Of a stretch of 64,000 bases of DNA, positions 7,237-15,163 are shown piece by piece. The stretch is from MGBC120314 sp051877855 (lineage in GTDB: Bacteria > Bacillota > Clostridia > Lachnospirales > Lachnospiraceae). Positions within the stretch are counted from its first letter, which is position 1. Every line of letters begins with the position of its first letter. The notes under the pieces were generated by a model. That model worked only from the letters and a program-made list of their open reading frames with translations. It was not told the DNA's origin and searched no databases. The stretch lies in assembly GCA_051877855.1 (NCBI GenBank), contig JBJEJH010000037.1:1-64000 (forward strand), given 5' to 3'. A program made the position numbers and the translations under genes.

Positions 7237-7357
7237 TCGCAACACTTTGGCAACAGAAAAAAATTTAAGAAAATAAACAACTTGCCGGGTTTAAATAGTA
7301 AACAGTTTGACGGGGATTTTGGTAAGTATATCACCAGAATCCCTGTTTTATTTTTTT
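7237..7357 (+). ncRNA. Possible small RNA between an orphan promoter and a terminator
   Basis: Transcription from the 7203-7230 promoter would give an RNA of about 120 bases ending in a hairpin, GGGGATTTTGGT (7312-7323) with ACCAGAATCCCT (7332-7343), followed by a T-rich run to about 7357. No reading frame of note lies inside. It may instead be the leftover end of the dead MFS gene. The remaining 7,358-7,490 shows nothing I can name. Confidence 0.35.
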
Positions 7358-7490
7358 AGATTTTGATTTAAAAATTCACTTATTAAGAGAGAAACTTGTT
7401 GAGATTGAGGAAAAAAGAAAAGCCGGGGAGATAAAATTTACGCAGACTTTACATAACTGTGGTAGAATAATTTACATTTTAAAAGCATAA

Positions 7491-7562
7491 TAAAAAATCA
7501 ACGACCTTTAGAGCAAGGTGATTGTCCGAAAGGATGCACGCTCCAAGAGGTCGTTATTTTTA
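7491..7562 (-). terminator. Terminator of the LuxR/MFS regulator gene
   Basis: Read on the minus strand, AACGACCT (7555-7548) and GGAGC pair with GCTC and AGGTCGTT (7507-7500), followed by GATTTTTTATT. It lies just past the regulator stop codon at 7574. Confidence 0.7.
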
Positions 7563-7573
7563 TGCCTGCTGTC

Positions 7574-8962
7574 CTACGTATGATTTAGAATGGTAAGTAA
7601 CTCTGCTCGATTCGCACACTCTGCTTTTTTCAGGATGTTGCGAACATGGAATTTTACAGTGTTTTCAGAAATAAAGAGCTGTGCCGATATTTCGCCGTTA
7701 GAAGCACCTGTGGCAATAAGCTTAAGAACCTCTGCTTCACGTGAAGTTATTTCATACTTTTGTATAAATGCAGTGAGACAATCTTCCGGGCTGGGTGCTG
7801 GTTGTGGCACAGGCATATATAGTCTGTTGTAGAGTGCAAAAAATGTGACAAAGGTTACAACAAAGCAGATACTGGATATCAACACAAGTAAAATTTTCTG
7901 ATCATTTAGCATAATGCCTGTGAGATTGCCGGCTGCATCACCGATTCTGCCAAACATCAATCCAAATCCGGCAACATACAGCAATTCTTCTCTTATACAA
8001 GCTATATCAGAGAATACGGTCACGCGGAATACAGTTAAAAATCCAAAGAAGAGATATCCTAAAATCCATAGGATAGTGCTTGCACCTACTTCATTGGACA
8101 AGGCAATCATTGCAAATGGGAACACCAGCGCAATGAGACAACTGATTGCCCCGCATTTTCTGCTTTGATCTCCGATAATCCCGGCAAGGATCAAACCAAT
8201 CGCATAGAATGCCCTGGAAAACTCAAGGCTAATGCCTGTGGAAAGGTCAGTCATTGGAAAATAAAATCCAATTCCGCGAGTGAGACTTAGCAATAATACG
8301 GTTAATCCGGCCAGAGCAATTGTGCCGATTGAGATGCTTTCTCTCGTAAATGGAATCGTTTCTGGGGGCAGGATATCCTTTTCAGTTATAATCATCCCGA
8401 TCGTGATACATATAAATATGCCGTAAGCGATAAGGGCGTAATCTGAGCGAATAAAATTCGCTTGCTCAATCAAAGAAAGTATCCAGGAAGCTATGCTCGA
8501 TACACCGTATGCTCCGCCGAAGACAACGGAACGGTATTTAGGCTCTATCTGAGTTGCAAGTAAGGTGAGATAAAAGCCGGCAATGATTCCATGAAGGAAA
8601 TTCATAAGATAACCAAATAGCAGGATGCATATCAAATGATTGATTAAAGTCGAAAGGATAATAAATATAAAATCAATGCCAATGCATATAATAAAGACAG
8701 ATTTTTTTGTAAATAAATCCTTTTTATGCTTAAGGACAAGACTAAAGCTTAATAGACCGATTGCCTGGAAGATATATCCAATGACTTCTGTGAGCCAGTC
8801 TACAGAGGATGCTTCTGCAAAATCAAGCAGATGATACATCCAGGACAAATAGCCGGTTGATGTCCATAGAAAACATAACGCAATGATTACACTATACTGT
8901 AGGTTAGCCCGAAGGGTAGTATGTGATTTTAAGGTCCCGTTTGATTCTTTTTCATCTGTCAT
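7574..8962 (-). CDS. Membrane-integral LuxR-type regulator with MFS-like N-terminal domain (462 aa)
   Basis: About 12 hydrophobic segments fill residues 20-385, an MFS-like bundle. A GerE/LuxR helix-turn-helix follows at about 398-460 (LTSREAEVLKLIATGASNGE then ISENTVKFHVRNILKKA). The architecture is that of the one-component membrane LuxR regulators common in gut Actinobacteria and Clostridia, in which the membrane part is thought to sense a substrate while the cytosolic HTH binds nearby DNA. It diverges from the surface-protein pair at 9,224-12,567, which are its likely targets. The fused bundle should not be annotated as a transporter without evidence. Confidence 0.88.
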   Translation of the reverse strand: MTDEKESNGTLKSHTTLRANLQYSVIIALCFLWTSTGYLSWMYHLLDFAEASSVDWLTEVIGYIFQAIGLLSFSLVLKHKKDLFTKKSVFIICIGIDFIFIILSTLINHLICILLFGYLMNFLHGIIAGFYLTLLATQIEPKYRSVVFGGAYGVSSIASWILSLIEQANFIRSDYALIAYGIFICITIGMIITEKDILPPETIPFTRESISIGTIALAGLTVLLLSLTRGIGFYFPMTDLSTGISLEFSRAFYAIGLILAGIIGDQSRKCGAISCLIALVFPFAMIALSNEVGASTILWILGYLFFGFLTVFRVTVFSDIACIREELLYVAGFGLMFGRIGDAAGNLTGIMLNDQKILLVLISSICFVVTFVTFFALYNRLYMPVPQPAPSPEDCLTAFIQKYEITSREAEVLKLIATGASNGEISAQLFISENTVKFHVRNILKKAECANRAELLTILNHT

Positions 8963-9055
8963 TTCTAATAGAGTCTCCTTTTTGTAACTATTGATATTCT
9001 AGAGCATTTTCCAATGGTTTTCAAGTGACTTGATTGCTGTATAGGGATACCTACC

Positions 9056-9089
9056 CCAAAACCACCCCTTCTATTTGAATGGTTTTTGG
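9056..9089. repeat. Inverted repeat in the divergent intergenic region, candidate operator
   Basis: CCAAAACCA (9056-9064) and TGGTTTTTGG (9080-9089) are inverted with a one-base bulge and a 15-base spacer, between the LuxR/MFS regulator and the surface-protein operon. A binding site for the regulator is possible; no family consensus is available to me. Confidence 0.4.
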
Positions 9090-9171
9090 ACGTTTCTACA
9101 CTTGGAGATAGTAGAAATAGAAAAAAAGCAAGGATAAAATTAATGAGATTGTTGATTTTGAGAAAATTTTG

Positions 9172-9190
9172 AAATGTATCAAAATGTATC
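9172..9190. repeat. Tandem AAATGTATC boxes, 10-base period
   Basis: AAATGTATC occurs at 9172-9180 and 9182-9190, one helical turn apart, about 35 bases before the start codon of the 851-residue protein. Such spacing is typical of activator sites, but this one could be chance in AT-rich DNA. Confidence 0.35.
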
Positions 9191-9223
9191 ATAAAAGAAA
9201 ATAAATGAGACAGGAGAAACAAA

Positions 9224-11779
9224 ATGAAGAATAATGTGAGAGGCCTGCGCAGATTCCGGAGAAGGAAGAGGATCATGTCATTTATGTTAATTCTTGCTAT
9301 GTTTTTTGCAGTAATGCCAAATTCGGTAGTAAGAGCAGACGGTATTGATATTGATAAGAACTCTGTTGATGAAAATTCTGAATCTGTGTGGAGTGGTGAT
9401 GAATTTGGACTAAATTATGACATTCCCACAGGAACATATGGAAGTATTGTAATCCCTGCTACAGAAGTAGAAAATCCGGTACCATATCATTTGACGATTG
9501 CCGGGACAGAGGTTACGGCAACTTCTGTGGAAATTCAATCCGGTGCAACGCTGCACATATTTGATGGTGAGACTGGGGATGCAGGTAGTCTAAGTTGCAG
9601 TAACATAACCGCACAGGATGGTGCACGTATGGAACTGGGAAGCAGCAGCAATATTCCTGCAGGTATACAGGTATATGATATTTTCTATGATGAAGAGAGT
9701 GGAGAAGACAGTTTTGTGGATATTTCCGGTGATGAAGAGTGGGAATGGTTTACCTTTGTGTATGACGGAAATGAAGGTAAGTGGATAGTAGAGCCAAATG
9801 AATATGATAGTTTTGGTGGAACAGAGGAAAAGCCGGTTGTGATAGAGGTAGCTGTCCTTGACTATGACTTAGAAGGCGAAGGGTTCCCGATTCATTTTCC
9901 GGCAGATATTCCGGAGGAAGATCTCATAGATGGCTGGGACAGAATGAAGGCTCGCGTATCAACTGAAACAGCGTCTATAGAGCTTTCCTGGGATGCGGTA
10001 AATACCCCGAACCAGATTTGTGTCGATGGGGCCGGAGAAAACGGTGATTGGCTGATATACGATGTTAGAGAAGGAGAAACCTCATATACTTTGGAATTGA
10101 ATCAAGGTGACAGGGATTTCTATTGTGTGGAATTCAAATATGGTACGGGAGAGCCTGGATCCGAGGAGTCTTCCTATAGTTTTGAACGTTTACAGTCGGA
10201 ATTAGATCAGACATATTTTGCATTTGGGGATATCAACAATAGCGGAACTGTAGATGAGGCTGACCTTAAATATGGTGTTATGAGAACACTTTATGAGGGC
10301 TTTCGGGTGAATGAAGGAAGATATCAGAGAGAAGGGGCTGCATTAGGGCTGATAGAAGACTTCAATAAGCAGGATTCGACAAATTTGGATTTAAATATGG
10401 CAAAGCTGGTGGCTTTTGTCACAGAGGTGGCTCCTCTCGGAGATTCCATTACAGCCACCGATAAGAGCGGTACGAGCCATACTTTTGATGCGTATGAAGT
10501 TAAGATCACAATTAATCAGCTGTATGAAGATCGGGAGGATTTAAAGACCTTTCCGGATGAAAATGGAAGTACTGCAACTCCTTTGGAGGAGCCGATAATC
10601 CTTACTGCTAAAGTATATTTATTGAATATGACAAACAGCTCTGAACAGGTGATCATAAAGGTAAAAGATTCCTATTTTGTTCGCGATGCATATAGTGAAC
10701 GAGGAAATGGAAGTGAACCTGAAAATAAAGATGATTTAGAGAATTTTGAGGGTCTGAATGCAAGGGCATTAATTATTGTGGCTGACTTTGATAGTGTCGA
10801 TGACATTGTACTGTTTGGTAATTATGCACAGGCAAATGAAGCGTTTTCTGATGAAACATCGGATAGTTATTATGCAGCAGGCTTTGGCACGGGTGACGGA
10901 ATGAAGTTTCTGGGTGATAAGTTTATTGTGTATAAGCCGGATTTCATGGGAGTAACGATCAACGGGACAGGAGAAACAAAAACACCTCTTGCCTGGAGTG
11001 TGGAAAGCAGTCTGTCTATTGCGGAAACCGGGCGCAATGAGAACAAAAATACGGAAACAGATATTTATTTTGGCTTTAGCAGTGTGGAGATAGCACCTGT
11101 TACGTCAGATGATATAGCCGGTTTAAGTGTTGCAAAAATACAATCTGTGGAAGTGTTAGATGGGATACCTGAAAATGCAGTTAAGATTGAAGATACAGAT
11201 GGAGACGGTAAGTACACAATTCATTTCTTATCGGATTATTATGACACGGTAAGAATAAGGGTTACGTATAAGCTTGATGATAATACTGCAGATAGTGGAA
11301 TTATGACCCTGAATCGTGTCGGTATCATGATCCAGGGTGGTATGACAGCCGGAGATTCACATACGGTTAATATTTTCCATGGACATGAGATGGGAGCGAC
11401 GCTGGATGATAATGTGTATGATGCTTATAAAGCTGAAAATACAGATAAGCAGCATGGAGATTATGGATTTGCATACTATGCAACATATTATTATCCTACA
11501 AGCAGTTTGGCAACAAGCGCAGATGTATCCTTATTCGTAACCTATACATATGCAGATGGTTCTGTGGAGAGAAAGCTTTTGGAAAGTGATTATTTTACTG
11601 CTGCAACCGGTGAAAATGTTGCAATGAGTGATTATATCCTGTATATGGGGGATGGAAGTAATGCACCTGTAAAGGTGGAAACTATAGCTGTTCCCAATGC
11701 AAATCCGGATGGTACAATTAACGGCGCAAAGCTTGGTGCAGGCAAGGGTGTCGAAAAGACGTTCAACTTTAATGATTAA
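9224..11779 (+). CDS. Large secreted protein with internal dockerin-like EF-hand pair (851 aa)
   Basis: ATG 9224 follows ACAGGAGAAACAAA. A long signal peptide (basic RRFRRRKR, hydrophobic core, cleavage near VRADG at about residue 39) directs export. The body is acidic and beta-rich. Around residue 336 the sequence GDINNSGTVDEADL has Ca2+-binding-loop spacing, and about 43 residues later DFNKQDSTNLDLNM has a similar layout, giving a dockerin-like pair inside the chain rather than at its end. I see no catalytic domain. There is no sorting signal; the partner 23 bases downstream does have one, so the two may form a surface complex. Function unknown. Confidence 0.75.
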   Translation: MKNNVRGLRRFRRRKRIMSFMLILAMFFAVMPNSVVRADGIDIDKNSVDENSESVWSGDEFGLNYDIPTGTYGSIVIPATEVENPVPYHLTIAGTEVTATSVEIQSGATLHIFDGETGDAGSLSCSNITAQDGARMELGSSSNIPAGIQVYDIFYDEESGEDSFVDISGDEEWEWFTFVYDGNEGKWIVEPNEYDSFGGTEEKPVVIEVAVLDYDLEGEGFPIHFPADIPEEDLIDGWDRMKARVSTETASIELSWDAVNTPNQICVDGAGENGDWLIYDVREGETSYTLELNQGDRDFYCVEFKYGTGEPGSEESSYSFERLQSELDQTYFAFGDINNSGTVDEADLKYGVMRTLYEGFRVNEGRYQREGAALGLIEDFNKQDSTNLDLNMAKLVAFVTEVAPLGDSITATDKSGTSHTFDAYEVKITINQLYEDREDLKTFPDENGSTATPLEEPIILTAKVYLLNMTNSSEQVIIKVKDSYFVRDAYSERGNGSEPENKDDLENFEGLNARALIIVADFDSVDDIVLFGNYAQANEAFSDETSDSYYAAGFGTGDGMKFLGDKFIVYKPDFMGVTINGTGETKTPLAWSVESSLSIAETGRNENKNTETDIYFGFSSVEIAPVTSDDIAGLSVAKIQSVEVLDGIPENAVKIEDTDGDGKYTIHFLSDYYDTVRIRVTYKLDDNTADSGIMTLNRVGIMIQGGMTAGDSHTVNIFHGHEMGATLDDNVYDAYKAENTDKQHGDYGFAYYATYYYPTSSLATSADVSLFVTYTYADGSVERKLLESDYFTAATGENVAMSDYILYMGDGSNAPVKVETIAVPNANPDGTINGAKLGAGKGVEKTFNFND

Positions 11780-11802
11780 ATAGGGAAGGAAGGAATGAAA
11801 TC

Positions 11803-12567
11803 ATGAAAAAAACAATATACAGAATTATTTCTTTTGCTTTCCTTATGTCTATAGGGTTGTTTTTACTGAACGTGAAAGTATATGCTGCTTCAAACGTTAT
11901 AACAATTTCTGTAAGTGGAAACACACAGGGAGCAACAGTATCGGGAACGACAGATGATGATGTGGCGGCCGTTTTGATCGAAATACTGGATGAAAGTAGC
12001 GGTATCATTACCTTAGAGACACATGCTGTGACAAACGGAAGTTATAATGCTACTCTTTCCTGTGCATTAACAGAGGGAAAGACTTATACAGCATATGTGG
12101 TCAATTATAATGGAGCAGGAACTCCACAGAGGATTTCATTTATCGTACCGGTGTCTGTAACCGGAGTCAGTCTGAATAAGACAGCAGAAACAATTACCAC
12201 AGCAGCAGGAACCGTTCAGCTGATTGCTACTGTGGCTCCGGCTAATGCAAGCAACCGGAATGTTACATGGAGTACAAGTGATGCCTCTGTGGCAACCGTA
12301 GATGCAACAGGAAAGGTAACGGCAGTTGGGAACGGAACAGCCATTATTACCGTCACGACAGTGGATGGTGGAATGACGGCAACTGCTACAATTACCGTAA
12401 ATATTTCTTCCGGTGGCAATGACGAAGAAAATAATCAGATGGAATATACTTCTCCGAATACCGGAGATGAAAATAATCTGTTGTTATGGGTATTCCTATC
12501 GATTGGATGTTTGGCAGTTGTTACCGGTATGGGAATAACGAATATAAGAAGAGCAGATAAGCAGTAG
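11803..12567 (+). CDS. Sortase-anchored surface protein with one Big2 Ig-like domain (254 aa)
   Basis: Signal peptide of about 28 residues ending VYAAS, a beta-rich domain (about 30-115), then a BIG_2 domain (about 119-200) with VTGVSLNKTAETI, NVTWSTSDASVATVD and GKVTAVGNGTAIITV. The C-terminus carries the sorting signal SPNTG, a hydrophobic helix and the basic tail RRADKQ, so sortase should attach it to the wall. RBS GGGAAGGAAGGAATG. It lies 23 bases behind the 851-residue secreted protein and probably shares its transcript. Confidence 0.85.
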   Translation: MKKTIYRIISFAFLMSIGLFLLNVKVYAASNVITISVSGNTQGATVSGTTDDDVAAVLIEILDESSGIITLETHAVTNGSYNATLSCALTEGKTYTAYVVNYNGAGTPQRISFIVPVSVTGVSLNKTAETITTAAGTVQLIATVAPANASNRNVTWSTSDASVATVDATGKVTAVGNGTAIITVTTVDGGMTATATITVNISSGGNDEENNQMEYTSPNTGDENNLLLWVFLSIGCLAVVTGMGITNIRRADKQ

Positions 12568-12624
12568 CAAATGATGATGAACGTTTTATAGTGATGGGGG
12601 GAACCAAACGTCCGCCCATCTCCC

Positions 12625-13380
12625 CTATAACCTCAGCACTTCCCATTTTGAAGTTACATTCAACTTGCGAAACAGATTCTGAAGATGCTTTTGTAGTGTA
12701 TTTTCGCGGATGCCCAGTGCGTCCGCGATTTCTGCGTTTGTTTCAAAACGGTAGAGATGGCTGAGAATCTCGACTTCACGTCCGGTCAGGCGAAAGCGTT
12801 GTTTCATTTCAGAGAGATGTTTTTCGTCAGAAATATGAAAGGTGGATGAAGTGTCCAGCATTTGGTGCATAACGGAGTTCAAGTGCATACCCAGGGCACG
12901 AAGAAAAAACATATCCTCTGTAGAAAAAATGCCGTCAACGCGGGTTCGGTATAATGTCAGAAGGCCAAGTAATTTGCCATTGAAGACGATGGTGAACTGC
13001 ATGTCATCATAGACATCAAATTTCCGGTAACAGATTTGATAAAGCGGTGAACCAAGACGTGTTTCTTCGTCAAGAATATCACTGGCACGCAGTAGTTTGG
13101 ACTCCCTTGCATAAAGGTTCCAAATCATATAGTCGGCCTCCGGTTTCTCATAGGCAAGGTAGGCTTCCTCAGCCTCGATAAAATAATCCGGATAGCAGAT
13201 TGGATTGCACAAGGTAATATCTTCCGGGTTATCATTTTTCTTTAATAAAATGCTGGCATAGCTGAAAGGGATGATAATCTTCAAACGCTGAAAGAAGTTT
13301 TCTTTAATATCATCCAGGGAACGCCAGTTGTACATTTCATATACGAGGTCGTTGATGACCAGAAACTGATTTTTATCCAT
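12625..13380 (-). CDS. LuxR-family transcriptional regulator with GAF-like sensor (251 aa)
   Basis: Residues about 20-175 look like a GAF/PAS-type small-molecule domain (FFQRLKIIIPFSYASILLKK, then FTIVFNGKLLGLLTLYRT). Residues about 192-250 are a GerE helix-turn-helix (LTGREVEILSHLYRFETNAE then IRENTLQKHLQNLFRKL). There is no receiver aspartate cluster, so it is not a normal response regulator. It diverges from the putrescine aminotransferase operon across a 313-base gap and is a plausible regulator of it. Confidence 0.82.
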   Translation of the reverse strand: MDKNQFLVINDLVYEMYNWRSLDDIKENFFQRLKIIIPFSYASILLKKNDNPEDITLCNPICYPDYFIEAEEAYLAYEKPEADYMIWNLYARESKLLRASDILDEETRLGSPLYQICYRKFDVYDDMQFTIVFNGKLLGLLTLYRTRVDGIFSTEDMFFLRALGMHLNSVMHQMLDTSSTFHISDEKHLSEMKQRFRLTGREVEILSHLYRFETNAEIADALGIRENTLQKHLQNLFRKLNVTSKWEVLRL

Positions 13381-13506
13381 AAATGATCCTCCGGTTTGTA
13401 GTTACATTCTGAACTTATATCCTACTGCGTAATATTATAAATAAAAAAATACTTAAAAACAAGTATTTTTAATAATTTATAATTAGAGAATAAATATAAT
13501 TAATAA

Positions 13507-13535
13507 TAGAAAATAAGAATTTTCGGTGCTATACT
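13507..13535 (+). promoter_or_regulatory. Candidate promoter of the putrescine aminotransferase unit
   Basis: TAGAAA (13507-13512), 17-base spacer, TATACT (13530-13535). Transcription would start near 13542 and run into the hairpin at 13562-13606. The remaining 13,381-13,506 is AT-rich with no further feature I can name. Confidence 0.55.
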
Positions 13536-13561
13536 GTACTTAGCTTGAAGAAAGCAGATAC

Positions 13562-13606
13562 AAAGGCGTATCTGGGACAATAAGATGTCACAGATGCGCT
13601 TTTTTG
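13562..13606 (+). terminator. Leader terminator / attenuator before the aminotransferase gene
   Basis: AAAGGCGTATCTG (13562-13574) pairs with CAGATGCGCTTTT (13591-13603) over 13 bp with two G-U pairs, followed by six Ts. It lies about 20 bases behind the predicted transcription start and 90 bases before the start codon, so it must be bypassed for the gene to be expressed. I found no recognisable riboswitch in the short leader. Confidence 0.7.
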
Positions 13607-13693
13607 TTCCGGTGACTTATGCAGAGGCCTAGCGTGAGGCCGGACAGAATGAAATGATATTAAGATTAAGTTATAAAGGGAAAGGTGAATATT

Positions 13694-15064
13694 ATGGCAG
13701 ATAAGAAACAGGTTATTGAAGATTTAAATAAAGTAGTTGGATTGATTAAACGTGATACAAAGGATATTACGCCGGAAGAGAAAAAAGAGATGATAGCAGA
13801 TACCATCAACTATTTTGACAATTATGTAAGTCCGGGATGGTTAAAGTATCGTAAGTCCGTATCTTCCGATTCAGAGGGTGGTGCTGTATTAGAGTGGTAC
13901 GACGAGGGTGCTTACTGCTGTGGATTGAATGATGAGAAATTTATTGACTGTCTGGGTGGTTTTGGTATTTTTACCTGCGGACACAGAAACGAAGAGATTC
14001 TCGATGTAGTAAAGGCTCAGTTAGATCACCAGGCATTGCACTCACAGGAACTGCTTGATCCGCTTCGTGGATATCTGGCAAAGGCAATGGCAGACATCAC
14101 TCCGGGTGACCTGCAGCAGTGTTTCTTTACAAATGGTGGTGCAGAGGCAGTTGAGATGGCTCTGAAGCTTGCCCGTATTGCTACCGGCGGACGTTGGTAC
14201 ATTTCTACGGTAGGTGCATTCCATGGTAAGTCTATGGGTGCAATCTCCATGGGTGGTAAGGGAACTTATCGTGTACCTTATACTCCGATGGTTCAGCAGG
14301 TACAGCATGTTGAGTATGGTAATGCAGAGGACATCAGAAAAGCAATTAGAAATCTTCATGCTGTAGGTGAGAAGGTTGCAGCAGTTATCCTCGAGCCAAT
14401 TCAGGGTGAGGCCGGTGTTATCATCCCTCCAAAGGGTTATTTGGCTGAGGTACGTAAGATTTGTGATGAGACCGGTGTTGCATTGATTTTTGATGAAATT
14501 CAGACCGGTATGGGACGTACAGGTACTATGTGGCGTTGTGAGGCAGAGGGAGTAACTCCGGATATCATGACCTTTGGTAAAGCATTTGGTGGTGGCGTAT
14601 TGCCAATTACCGGTATTATCTGCAGACCTAAGATGTGGACACAGGATCTGATTGATAACCCATGGTTGCTTGGTTCACCAACCTTTGGTGGTAACCCACT
14701 TTGTTGTGCAGCAGCGATTGCAACAATCAAGTACATGTTGGAGAATGATGTTCCCGGTATGTGTGCAAGGAAGGGTGAAGTCTTAAAGGCAGGTTTACAG
14801 TCTCTGGCTGATAAGTATCCGGAAATCATTCAGGAGGTTCGAGGAACCGGTTTAATGTTGGCGGTAGAGTTCCACTCATGCGAGCTTGGTTATGAGACAT
14901 CCAAGGGTCTGTTTGCAAGAAAGGTTATGACAGCCGGAACACTTGTAAATGCTAAGACAATTCGTTTTGAGCCGACTGCAGTATTATCCGATCAGGATAT
15001 CAAGGATGTCATCAGCCGTATGGATGAGGCATTGGCAGATACAAAGAAGTCATTTGGTTTATAA
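13694..15064 (+). CDS. patA: Putrescine aminotransferase, class III PLP enzyme (456 aa)
   Basis: ATG 13694 follows AAAGGTGAATATT; the in-frame GTG 13685 lies inside that site. Class III aminotransferase landmarks: FFTNGGAEAVEMALKLAR (PLP phosphate grip), YISTVGAFHGKSMGA, AVILEPIQGEAGVIIP, LIFDEIQTGMGRTG (cofactor Asp) and MTFGKAFGGG with the Schiff-base Lys. The N-terminal extension before the catalytic fold (EEKKEMIADTINYFDNYVSP) is typical of YgjG-type putrescine aminotransferases, which convert putrescine and 2-oxoglutarate to 4-aminobutanal and glutamate. Other diamines such as cadaverine are possible substrates. It sits between two similar hairpins and upstream of an antiporter. Confidence 0.88.
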   Translation: MADKKQVIEDLNKVVGLIKRDTKDITPEEKKEMIADTINYFDNYVSPGWLKYRKSVSSDSEGGAVLEWYDEGAYCCGLNDEKFIDCLGGFGIFTCGHRNEEILDVVKAQLDHQALHSQELLDPLRGYLAKAMADITPGDLQQCFFTNGGAEAVEMALKLARIATGGRWYISTVGAFHGKSMGAISMGGKGTYRVPYTPMVQQVQHVEYGNAEDIRKAIRNLHAVGEKVAAVILEPIQGEAGVIIPPKGYLAEVRKICDETGVALIFDEIQTGMGRTGTMWRCEAEGVTPDIMTFGKAFGGGVLPITGIICRPKMWTQDLIDNPWLLGSPTFGGNPLCCAAAIATIKYMLENDVPGMCARKGEVLKAGLQSLADKYPEIIQEVRGTGLMLAVEFHSCELGYETSKGLFARKVMTAGTLVNAKTIRFEPTAVLSDQDIKDVISRMDEALADTKKSFGL

Positions 15065-15082
15065 GAAGTAAATAAGGAATGC

Positions 15083-15121
15083 AAAGGCGCATATCCCTTT
15101 TAGGGGATGTGCGCCTTTTTT
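15083..15121 (+). terminator. Terminator between patA and the antiporter gene
   Basis: AAAGGCGCATATCCC (15083-15097) pairs with GGGATGTGCGCCTTT (15104-15118), followed by Ts. The lower stem resembles that of the leader hairpin at 13562-13606. The antiporter gene starts only 43 bases later with no clear promoter in between, so it may depend on read-through. Confidence 0.88.
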
Positions 15122-15163
15122 CTTTCATAGAGAATTGCTTGGAAGTAAAGGGAGGTTTGATAC

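Noticed and set aside
9224..11779. Cellulosome component call for the 851-residue protein
   Set aside because: The EF-hand-like pair is internal and there is no catalytic or carbohydrate-binding domain, so only dockerin-like is claimed.
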